A DNA stretch of 6,562 nucleotides from Bacteroidales bacterium UBA5072 (GTDB lineage Bacteria > Bacteroidota > Bacteroidia > Bacteroidales > UBA10428), in contig DIAS01000002.1 in the NCBI GenBank assembly GCA_002415855.1, positions 1-6,562 on the forward strand, in the 5' to 3' direction. The position numbers and the translations under genes are program-made. The notes under the pieces were generated by a model, which worked only from the letters and a program-made list of their open reading frames with translations, searched no databases and was not told the origin of the DNA. Positions 1-5,174 of this stretch are shown here, in pieces. Positions within the stretch are counted from its first letter, which is position 1. Every line of letters starts with the position of its first letter.

Positions 1-187
1 AACCATCCTTAACCGGCATCATCACATCCAGGATGCACAGGTCGTAATGGCTCTTGATGAAGCTTTTATAGGCCTTTTCGCCGTTAATAAACCAATCGGC
101 ATCATACGATTTGACAATGAGGTACTCCCGCAACAGCATGCCCAGGTTCTCATCATCTTCTGCCAATAAAATTTTAATCTTCTGCAT
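1..187 (-). CDS. OmpR-type response regulator, receiver domain only (3' end outside window)
   Basis: The first 62 codons of a two-component response regulator are visible, and the gene runs off the left edge of the window. The translation begins MQKIKILLAEDDENLGML and is a receiver (REC) domain. The acidic pocket is E10-D11-D12, and the phospho-acceptor is D54 in the stretch LCILDVMMP. The C-terminal DNA-binding half is not in view, so assignment to the winged-helix OmpR/PhoB class rests on the receiver sequence and on the histidine-kinase partner. The stretch DDENLGMLLREYL resembles, from memory, RprY of Bacteroides. The ATG at 187-185 lies inside the end of the kinase gene, giving a 14-base overlap and suggesting translational coupling. 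The protein would be cytosolic and phosphorylated by the kinase encoded just upstream. Its target genes cannot be read from this window. The family call is secure; the RprY resemblance is tentative. Confidence 0.93.
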   Translation of the reverse strand, partial: MQKIKILLAEDDENLGMLLREYLIVKSYDADWFINGEKAYKSFIKSHYDLCILDVMMPVKDG

Positions 188-1604
188 GATTTCCAATTTC
201 TTTCAATGGTAAATATACTTTAAATGTACTGCCTTCATATAGCTCGCTTTCAACCTCCACAAAACCGTGGTGTTCTTCCGCGATCATTTTTACATAACTA
301 AGGCCTAAGCCAAACCCTTTTACAGCATGGACATTCCCTGTAGGAACCCTGTAAAACTTTTCAAAGATCCGTTTCTGATCAACTCTGTTTATACCAATGC
401 CATTATCGCTTACCGAGATCAGGAAAAAACCTTTCCGGTTCGAGGTTTCCACCACAATCTCCGGGTTCCGGTTGCAGTATTTTATGGCATTGTCAAGCAG
501 ATTCGACAACAAATTGGTGATGTGGACCTGATCGGCTTCCAACATGAATTCAGCGGCGTTCAGCCATGAAGTGATCTTCCCGTTACGATTCCTGACCTGA
601 ATGGAAAAGTTCTCGATCACCCCAGATATGATCTCATGCATATTTACTTCGCCCAGCCTTAGTTTCAAACGGCCCTTATCAAAAACAGCAGTCTGAAGGA
701 CTTTTTCCACCTGGCTGCCAAGTCGCTTGCACTCCTCAGCAATGATCTTGGAAATCTGTTCTGTGTTCTTCATCTCAACCGGTATGCTTTTATCGCTAAG
801 CATTTGCGAAGCCAGTGAGATGGTCGAAATCGGGGTCTTCAGTTCATGCGTCATGTTGCTGACAAAGTCGCTTCTTATTTCTGAGAGGCGCTTTTGCCGG
901 AACATTACAAAGACTGTGAGTGCGAAACTTACCAGGATGGCAAGCGTCAGCAGCACCGAGGAGAAGGTAAGATAGCCCAGCGACTTGAAGAGAAAACTCT
1001 TCTTGTCAGGAAAATAAATGGTCAGATAATTGGAGTTGGCATATACATCATCTGCGAAAAGCTGCACCCGGTAGGTTTCCTTGCCAACATCGTTAAAATC
1101 CGCAGATTTGTAAGCAATCTCATTGTTCCACCTTACTACGGCATATTCAAACGGGAGATCAATACCCGATTCATTGAATACATTTTGAATGATCTCTTCA
1201 AGTTCATCGGCACGGATACGGTTCTCAATAACAGGTGAAACATTGAGCATACCGGCGATCACACGGTCAACAAATACACGTCGGTTCTTAAGCCATTGCT
1301 CAGCCTGCTTCTTACGGTCCCTTTCCGGATTTATGTTATTCAACGAACCGGTTCCGGGGCCAGGTGTGCCGGTCATGGATAGTGAATCGGGTTCATCACG
1401 GTTTACCTGCCGGGAGACAATTTTCGAAATTTCGCGGTGCTCTATGTCCCGTGCAATATCATACATCGACCGGATGATCAGCTGATCAAACTGCTTTCGC
1501 TGAACAAGGATGGCATTCTTGATCCAGTAAGCCTGAACAACGATCAAAGATGCCATAGCCAGCCCGATTAAAACAGTCACAATCCAGATCAGTCTCTTGC
1601 TCAT
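174..1604 (-). CDS. Membrane sensor histidine kinase (HisKA plus HATPase_c), RprX-like
   Basis: This is a 476-residue two-component sensor kinase of the inner membrane. Numbered from the ATG at 1604, a first membrane helix lies at about residues 5-27. A periplasmic sensor region of about 180 residues follows, without a recognisable domain and with a Pro/Gly-rich patch TGTPGPGTG near residue 80. The second helix is at about 210-236, and no HAMP domain is evident. The HisKA H-box SNMTHELKTP carries the phospho-accepting H253. The ATPase domain shows the N-box NLLDNAIKY (N368, N372), G1 box DNGIG (400-404), F-box IFEKFYR, and G2 box GFGLGL (from 430). All catalytic motifs are intact. The frame stays open upstream to a TTG at 1652, but the ATG at 1604 places the membrane helix at the very N-terminus as usual for this family, so I prefer it. 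The gene overlaps the response regulator by 14 bases and diverges from tonB. The N-terminus (VQAYWIKNAILVQRKQFD) resembles RprX-type kinases. The ligand is unknown. Confidence 0.95.
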   Translation of the reverse strand: MSKRLIWIVTVLIGLAMASLIVVQAYWIKNAILVQRKQFDQLIIRSMYDIARDIEHREISKIVSRQVNRDEPDSLSMTGTPGPGTGSLNNINPERDRKKQAEQWLKNRRVFVDRVIAGMLNVSPVIENRIRADELEEIIQNVFNESGIDLPFEYAVVRWNNEIAYKSADFNDVGKETYRVQLFADDVYANSNYLTIYFPDKKSFLFKSLGYLTFSSVLLTLAILVSFALTVFVMFRQKRLSEIRSDFVSNMTHELKTPISTISLASQMLSDKSIPVEMKNTEQISKIIAEECKRLGSQVEKVLQTAVFDKGRLKLRLGEVNMHEIISGVIENFSIQVRNRNGKITSWLNAAEFMLEADQVHITNLLSNLLDNAIKYCNRNPEIVVETSNRKGFFLISVSDNGIGINRVDQKRIFEKFYRVPTGNVHAVKGFGLGLSYVKMIAEEHHGFVEVESELYEGSTFKVYLPLKEIGNHAED

Positions 1605-1609
1605 GACAA

Positions 1610-1617
1610 CAAAGATA
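1610..1617 (-). promoter_or_regulatory. Candidate Bacteroidota -7 box for the kinase-regulator operon
   Basis: Read on the minus strand, the octamer TATCTTTG matches the Bacteroidota sigma-A -7 consensus TAnnTTTG exactly. It ends five bases before the preferred kinase ATG. No TTG element lies 17-23 bases upstream, so the promoter would be weak or activator-dependent. A start site at the usual distance would give a leader of almost no length. An eight-base match can arise by chance, so this is tentative. Confidence 0.4.
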
Positions 1618-1645
1618 CTTTTATAACATTTTGCCGGTAAGCTTT

Positions 1646-1680
1646 TTAACAATCTTTAACAGTTCTTCGGTTTTGTTAAC
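1646..1680 (-). repeat. Helically phased TTAAC direct repeats, possible response-regulator operator
   Basis: On the plus strand TTAAC occurs at 1646-1650, 1656-1660 and 1676-1680, so the copies are spaced by exactly 10 and 20 bases. The first two share the longer core TTTAACA. They therefore sit on one face of the helix, starting about 29 bases upstream of the candidate -7 box of the kinase gene. Dimers of OmpR/PhoB-type regulators usually bind direct repeats of 10-11 bases at this kind of position. The pattern is seen directly; a role in autoregulation by the adjacent regulator is inferred. Confidence 0.4.
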
Positions 1681-1700
1681 CATTAGTATAACTAACTTAG
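1671..1700 (+). promoter_or_regulatory. Possible plus-strand promoter (TTTTG, 17 bases, TAACTTAG)
   Basis: TTTTG at 1671-1675 is followed after 17 bases by TAACTTAG at 1693-1700, which differs from the Bacteroidota -7 consensus TAnnTTTG at one position. It would start a transcript near 1706 that runs into the hairpin at 1803-1841. The match is imperfect in an AT-rich stretch, so the call is weak. It overlaps the third TTAAC repeat. Confidence 0.2.
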
Positions 1701-1802
1701 CTGAAGCAAACAAATAAGATGAGATAAGCAGTATTTTCTTCCCCGAAAATGTTGTTTAGGTTTTACAGGTTCGGTTTAAGGTTAATTGGTAGGGTTAGGG
1801 TT

Positions 1803-1841
1803 TAATCAAAAGGCCCCGCTTCAGGCGGGGCCTTTTGATTA
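1803..1841. terminator. Strong perfect hairpin, intrinsic-terminator type, possibly bidirectional
   Basis: The arms at 1803-1819 and 1825-1841 are exact reverse complements over 17 bp, closing a five-base loop TTCAG. The core is GGCCCCGC/GCGGGGCC. It is flanked inside the stem by AAAA on the left and TTTT on the right, the usual build of a bidirectional terminator. It is odd here because the flanking genes diverge from this region, so neither ends at it. It may end a small unannotated RNA, block antisense transcription, or be the remnant of a lost gene. Confidence 0.7.
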
Positions 1842-1902
1842 CAGGAAAATCTGATTTTATGTAAGAAATTTGTATGCATTGTGTACTTTTATGCGTTTTA
1901 TC

Positions 1903-1914
1903 CATGCCGGCATG
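1903..1914. promoter_or_regulatory. 12-bp perfect palindrome CATGCCGGCATG upstream of tonB
   Basis: The sequence is identical to its reverse complement over 12 bp and ends 25 bases before the tonB ATG. With no loop it is a poor RNA hairpin but a plausible site for a dimeric DNA-binding protein. The nearest promoter-like element, TACTTTTA at 1884-1891, fits the -7 consensus with one mismatch and has no good -33 partner. If used, the palindrome would fall just downstream of the start site, a repressor-like position. No binding factor can be named. Confidence 0.25.
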
Positions 1915-1939
1915 TGGGCAAAAGAGTGAGCGGTAAATT

Positions 1940-2746
1940 ATGAAGTCAGCTGAGTCAGAGACACTTGACGATATACTGTTTGAACAGCGCAACAGGGAAT
2001 ATGGTTCTTACCAGCTTCGGAAACAGTATTTCCGGCGGCTTGCCTTGAGCCTCCTGATCTCTCTATCCTTTACAATAATTCTGGTGCTTTGCTATTTCTG
2101 GTTTTTAAATACGGCAGGGGATGCCACAGTATATCTGTTTCCCTCATCCGGTCCCTACCTCAAATCGACAGACGGATCCCTGATGGATCCAGAAGACCTG
2201 AAAGCTTATCTTAGCGATCCTGCTGCGCCGCAGGAAGAACAACCCGAAAAACCTGCCGATCAGCCTGCGGATATGACACAGAATTTCCAGGTTACTGAAA
2301 ATGCCTCTGATACATTTAAACCTCCCGAAGTAACGGAAGTTCCTTCGGCCAACCAGGGGACTGAATTGGGAACTTCAACCGACAGCACGGTATTTGGAGG
2401 CTTTTTACTGGGGAATGGTGAAGGAGGGGGCCCTGGGAACAATCTCGACAGGTTTCCGGTATTTCCCGGAGGTGTCGAAGGTGTCCGGCGGTACCTGGAA
2501 ATGAACGTTAAATACCCGGCAATGGCGATCAAACAGAAAATCAGCGGGGTCGTACTGATCAGCTTTCGTGTAAACAGGTTCGGTGAAGTGGACAACATTA
2601 AAATTGAACGTGGGATAAACCCCCTGATTGATGCTGAAGCCATCAAGGCCATCCAGGCCATGCCCAGGTGGAAACCCGGGATGCGGCATGGCAGACCGAT
2701 CAATGTTACCTTTGTAATTCCGGTAAATTTTATACCCGTAAGTTGA
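1940..2746 (+). CDS. tonB: TonB energy transducer, periplasm-spanning
   Basis: TonB couples the proton gradient harvested by ExbB-ExbD to TonB-dependent receptors in the outer membrane. The protein has 268 residues. A cytosolic N-terminus of about 33 residues carries the Bacteroidota-typical segment from LDDILFEQRN to YQLRKQY. One membrane helix is at about 34-57. A periplasmic linker at about 60-172 has a Pro/Glu-rich part (PAAPQEEQPEKPADQPAD) and a Gly-rich part (GNGEGGGPGNN). The C-terminal TonB domain covers about 173-266, with FPGGVEGVRRYL, the YP pair at 192-193, and a run of alternating strands ending in FVIPVNF. The domain is complete. The ATG at 1940 follows an in-frame TAA at 1934-1936, so no earlier start is possible. 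There is no clear Shine-Dalgarno sequence. It is followed 80 bases later by exbB and exbD. Which receptors it serves cannot be told from this window. Confidence 0.92.
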   Translation: MKSAESETLDDILFEQRNREYGSYQLRKQYFRRLALSLLISLSFTIILVLCYFWFLNTAGDATVYLFPSSGPYLKSTDGSLMDPEDLKAYLSDPAAPQEEQPEKPADQPADMTQNFQVTENASDTFKPPEVTEVPSANQGTELGTSTDSTVFGGFLLGNGEGGGPGNNLDRFPVFPGGVEGVRRYLEMNVKYPAMAIKQKISGVVLISFRVNRFGEVDNIKIERGINPLIDAEAIKAIQAMPRWKPGMRHGRPINVTFVIPVNFIPVS

Positions 2747-2780
2747 TTTTGAAATTTAGAATTCGGTTAATTTTGTACCC

Positions 2781-2809
2781 TTTGAAGTAAAATATACGTT
2801 ATATACTTG
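2781..2809 (+). promoter_or_regulatory. Candidate promoter for exbB-exbD
   Basis: TTTG at 2781-2784 is followed after 17 bases by TATACTTG at 2802-2809, one mismatch from the Bacteroidota -7 consensus TAnnTTTG. The -7 box ends 17 bases before the exbB ATG. The spacing fits the TTG-N17-23-TAnnTTTG pattern described for Flavobacterium. It would let exbB and exbD be expressed apart from tonB. There is no terminator hairpin between tonB and exbB, so read-through from tonB is also likely. Confidence 0.4.
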
Positions 2810-2826
2810 AACTGAAAAAAAGCTTT

Positions 2827-3516
2827 ATGATCAATTCAATTCTTTTGTTTGCTCAATCAAGTGACCCCGGGTATGTTATGCAAATGACAGAAACAACTGG
2901 CTCCGGAGAAATTTCCTTTTTAACGCTTTTTCTGAAGGGCGGATATATCCTGTTTCCCATAGCTCTCCTGTCCTTTGTTTCGGTATATCTGATCATTAAA
3001 AAATACCTGGATATCCGCAGAAGCCTCGGGATCGATCCGGGCTATGTTGCCCATTTCAATGAACTGCTGAAAAAAGGTGACCTGAAGGCAGCTTCAGTTC
3101 ACCTGGACCAGGATCATTCCTCCTACGCCAATATTTTCAGGCGTGTAATCGGCAAAATCGGAAAATCAACGGAAGAAATCGAAAGCACCATCGAAACTGC
3201 CAGCAATATTGAAATTGCCAGGGTAAGCAAACACCTCGGTTATCTGGGGCTTATTGCTGGAATCGCTCCGATGCTGGGCTTTATTGGTACAATCTCCGGC
3301 ATTATCAAGATCTTCTATAACATCTCCTTAACGGATAACATCAGCATTGGCATCATTTCCGGAGGTTTGTACGAGAAAATGATCTCCAGCGGATCCGGAC
3401 TCGTTGTGGGTATTATTGCCTTTACAGGATATCATATGCTGAACATGCGGATTGACCGTTTTATTTCTCAGGTAGAGGAGGAAGCTTTTGAATTTCTGAA
3501 TATTGTCAGTCGCTGA
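2827..3516 (+). CDS. exbB: ExbB/TolQ/MotA-family proton channel subunit
   Basis: This inner-membrane protein forms the pentameric channel around ExbD that powers TonB. It has 229 residues, with the usual three membrane helices. Helix 1 is at about 35-58, followed by a cytosolic domain of roughly 78 residues. Helix 2 is at about 137-163 (APMLGFIGTISG) and helix 3 at about 184-207. By alignment from memory with E. coli ExbB, T155 corresponds to the channel residue T148 and E183 to E176. S188 stands where T181 is expected, a conservative hydroxyl replacement. The first ten or so residues (MINSILLFAQ) are hydrophobic, and the first 30 or so precede the conserved core, so translation could also begin at M18 or M20. 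An A-rich stretch rather than a Shine-Dalgarno sequence precedes the ATG. exbD follows after two bases, so the pair is surely co-transcribed. A role with TolR instead of ExbD is less likely given tonB next door. Confidence 0.92.
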   Translation: MINSILLFAQSSDPGYVMQMTETTGSGEISFLTLFLKGGYILFPIALLSFVSVYLIIKKYLDIRRSLGIDPGYVAHFNELLKKGDLKAASVHLDQDHSSYANIFRRVIGKIGKSTEEIESTIETASNIEIARVSKHLGYLGLIAGIAPMLGFIGTISGIIKIFYNISLTDNISIGIISGGLYEKMISSGSGLVVGIIAFTGYHMLNMRIDRFISQVEEEAFEFLNIVSR

Positions 3517-3518
3517 CC

Positions 3519-3920
3519 ATGAAAATCAAAAGACGGCACGAATTCAAGGCAGAGGTTGCTACTGCTTCGCTGAACGACATAATGTTCTTCCTGTTGTTGT
3601 TCTTCCTTATTGTTTCCACCTTTGCCAATCCCCATGTGATCAGGCTTTTTCTGCCCAAGGCCAATTCAAGCCAGACCATTGCCAAAAAACAAATGACGCT
3701 TTCCATAACCCGGAAGAAATTATACTACCTGGATGAGAAGCCAATCCTTTACCAGGACCTGGAATCAGAACTGTCAGCAGTAAAATCGCAGCTGCCCGAT
3801 GTAACGATTGTGGTGCGTGCCGATGCCTCACTTACCATACAGGACCTCGTGGATGTCTTACAGGTAGGAAGCAACCTTGATATCAAGATGATCCTGGCAA
3901 CAGAAAAGAAGGGAAGCTGA
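3519..3920 (+). CDS. exbD: ExbD/TolR-family proton channel subunit
   Basis: ExbD sits inside the ExbB pentamer and carries the protonatable residue that couples proton flow to TonB. The protein has 133 residues, typical for the family. A short basic cytosolic tail (MKIKRRHEFK) is followed by a single helix at about 19-38. D20 in SLNDIMFFLLLFFL matches the essential Asp (D25 in E. coli ExbD). The periplasmic domain at about 40-133 includes the characteristic IVVRADASLTIQDLVDVLQ stretch. The ATG lies two bases after the exbB stop codon and has no Shine-Dalgarno sequence, implying coupled translation. Only one exbD copy follows exbB here, whereas many Bacteroidota loci carry two in tandem. The gene ends 29 bases from the convergent gene at 3950, and I see no terminator hairpin in that gap. 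Confidence 0.92.
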   Translation: MKIKRRHEFKAEVATASLNDIMFFLLLFFLIVSTFANPHVIRLFLPKANSSQTIAKKQMTLSITRKKLYYLDEKPILYQDLESELSAVKSQLPDVTIVVRADASLTIQDLVDVLQVGSNLDIKMILATEKKGS

Positions 3921-3949
3921 CAGCCGGATACCGTCAATAAAAATCGGGG

Positions 3950-4405
3950 CTACTCCTGCAGAATCTGACCGAGTCCCTTGATCTTCCCGGGCTGAAGTAA
4001 GAATGTTGCCGAAACAACCTCCACCTTTTTAAGCATTTTGCTGATTTCCTTCAATTCATGATCAGACAATTCCCCCTGGATCTGCAACAAAAAGTCGAAA
4101 TTTTTTATCTCCGGAAAAAGAAAGCCATCAGGACAACGGTTTGAGATCAAATGAAAGGTCAGGTACCTGTCCTCATCATGCCAGGTATACTTGCTGAATT
4201 CACGGTCAGTTTCCAGTTTCTGGTTATGAACAACCAGGTTCCCGGTCCTGACAAACTGCATATCCATGAGGTTGTTGATGGCCCATACCAAACGATAGTC
4301 GTTCTCATGGCTTGAGATACCGATTAACCGGAAGCGGATATCGTCATCAACCTTGAGCTTAAGGGTTTGCTTTTTTACAGGGGGTTTGGATTTCATGATC
4401 AGCAT
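3950..4405 (-). CDS. IPExxxVDY-family protein of unknown function
   Basis: This is a small soluble protein of 151 residues without a signal peptide or membrane helix, rich in Lys and Leu. The family, largely confined to Bacteroidota, is named for the motif IPExxxVDY. Here it reads FPEIKNFDF at about residues 97-105, keeping P, E and D but with aromatic or hydrophobic swaps at I, V and Y. Location supports the call: members typically follow rnc in the acpP-fabF-rnc cluster, as here. The start could be the ATG at 4405 or the in-frame ATG at 4396 (M4); neither has a ribosome-binding site. It lies 39 bases downstream of rnc and may also have its own promoter (box at 4424-4417). In many genomes pyruvate kinase comes next, but here the next gene is the convergent exbD. 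The function is unknown; RNA-related or metabolic roles would be guesses. Confidence 0.8.
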   Translation of the reverse strand: MLIMKSKPPVKKQTLKLKVDDDIRFRLIGISSHENDYRLVWAINNLMDMQFVRTGNLVVHNQKLETDREFSKYTWHDEDRYLTFHLISNRCPDGFLFPEIKNFDFLLQIQGELSDHELKEISKMLKKVEVVSATFLLQPGKIKGLGQILQE

Positions 4406-4416
4406 GATTGCTGTAC

Positions 4417-4424
4417 CAAAGATA
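4417..4424 (-). promoter_or_regulatory. Candidate internal -7 box ahead of the IPExxxVDY gene
   Basis: On the minus strand this reads TATCTTTG, an exact match to TAnnTTTG and the same octamer as ahead of the kinase gene. It lies in the 39-base gap after rnc, 11 bases before the ATG at 4405. No TTG element is seen 17-23 bases upstream, so it is weak evidence for a separate transcript. Confidence 0.3.
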
Positions 4425-4444
4425 TAAAAAGTGAGGCAGGTTTA

Positions 4445-5170
4445 TTATCCTTCGATTATCTGCAATGCCTGCCTGGCAGCATTTTGTTCTGATTCCTTCT
4501 TGGAATTCCCGCTGCCCCGACCTACAATGTCATCAACAATAATCAGGTGAGTCACAAAAACCGGGGAATTGGTTTGTTCATCCATTTCTTCGAAGCTGGT
4601 GAAATTCACAGACTTCTTATTTTTCTGTCCCCACTCGATGATCCTGCTTTTGAAATCAATCTCCGTTTCCAGCAACCGGTTAATGTTGATGTAGCTCTGT
4701 ATGATCCTTTCCAGGACAATCTTTTTCGCCCTGTCATAGCCTTTGTCGAGATAAATGGCCCCGATCAGGGCTTCAAGGGCATCCCCGTAAACGGATTTGT
4801 GATTGTCCTTCGACATTTTCGAAATGATCATATCGCCAAAGCCAAGCTTGATGGCCATATGGTTCAGATTGTCCCTGTTAACAATTTTAGAACGGGTCTG
4901 CGTAAGAAATCCCTCTTCCTTGTCCGGGAATTTTTGGAACAGGTACTCCGCAACCATGGAATCCAATATGGCATCACCCAGGAATTCCAAACGCTCATTG
5001 TTGACCTTTATATCGTTGAAGAAGAAATGAGAAGCGGATTTATGTACAAAGGCAAGCTGGTATAATTTGAAATTCCTTGGCAGGAATCCGAGTATCCTCT
5101 TTAATTGCCTCGTGAAGTTCTTATCCGGGGTAAACAGGTATTTTTCAGATCGGATAATTTTTTTCAACAC
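4445..5170 (-). CDS. rnc: Ribonuclease III
   Basis: RNase III cuts double-stranded RNA, notably in ribosomal RNA precursor processing and regulation of mRNA. The protein has 241 residues. An N-terminal extension of about 25-30 residues is common in Bacteroidota. The catalytic domain carries the signature NERLEFLGDA at 58-67 and a second motif DALEALIGAIYLD from 130. The metal-binding residues E59, D66, D130 and E133 correspond to E. coli E38, D45, D114 and E117, so it should be active. The double-stranded-RNA-binding domain covers about 170-240 and ends with GNSKKESEQNAARQAL. The start appears to be GTG at 5170, only four bases after the fabF stop codon; a TTG follows as the second codon, and the first in-frame ATG lies inside the catalytic domain. 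The tight junction points to co-transcription and coupled translation with fabF. Confidence 0.96.
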   Translation of the reverse strand: MLKKIIRSEKYLFTPDKNFTRQLKRILGFLPRNFKLYQLAFVHKSASHFFFNDIKVNNERLEFLGDAILDSMVAEYLFQKFPDKEEGFLTQTRSKIVNRDNLNHMAIKLGFGDMIISKMSKDNHKSVYGDALEALIGAIYLDKGYDRAKKIVLERIIQSYININRLLETEIDFKSRIIEWGQKNKKSVNFTSFEEMDEQTNSPVFVTHLIIVDDIVGRGSGNSKKESEQNAARQALQIIEG

Positions 5171-5174
5171 AATG

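Larger units (their letters stand above)
1605..1939. other. Divergent intergenic region between kinase gene and tonB
   Basis: This 335-base stretch has no convincing gene. From left to right it holds a TATCTTTG box reading toward the kinase (1617-1610), phased TTAAC repeats (1646-1680), and a candidate plus-strand promoter (1671-1700). A run of GGTT repeats follows at about 1759-1802, then a 17-bp perfect hairpin (1803-1841), a small AAAATC/GATTTT inverted repeat (1846-1858), and a 12-bp palindrome (1903-1914). No tRNA cloverleaf was seen. The only short plus-strand frame noticed (1749-1805, 18 codons, Arg-rich) has no translation signal. Confidence 0.8.

Noticed and set aside
894..1238. 114-codon open frame on the plus strand
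   Set aside because: It is antisense to the sensor region and second helix of the histidine kinase; no start signal or family features.
1605..1652. N-terminal extension of the histidine kinase by 16 residues from a TTG at 1652
   Set aside because: The extra residues would precede the membrane helix with no family-like sequence and need a TTG start. The ATG at 1604 gives a standard N-terminus.
1791..1802. Telomere-like AGGGTTAGGGTT
   Set aside because: Only two units in a generally GGTT-rich stretch of a bacterial chromosome; no array.
1749..1805. 18-codon Arg-rich plus-strand frame ending in the hairpin, resembling an attenuator leader peptide
   Set aside because: It has no ribosome-binding signal, no alternative antiterminator pairing that I can see, and no amino-acid biosynthesis gene downstream. 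A frame this short is expected by chance.
2260..2703. 147-codon minus-strand frame opposite tonB
   Set aside because: It is antisense to the TonB linker and C-terminal domain, which is clearly the coding frame; the Pro/Ser-rich composition is that of an antisense shadow.
3921..3949. Search for a shared terminator between convergent exbD and the IPExxxVDY gene
   Set aside because: Only a four-base AGCC/GGCT pairing was found, with no T-run, so no terminator is called.
4547..5065. 172-codon open frame on the plus strand
   Set aside because: It lies antisense inside rnc, which has complete catalytic motifs; the opposite-strand protein has no recognisable features.
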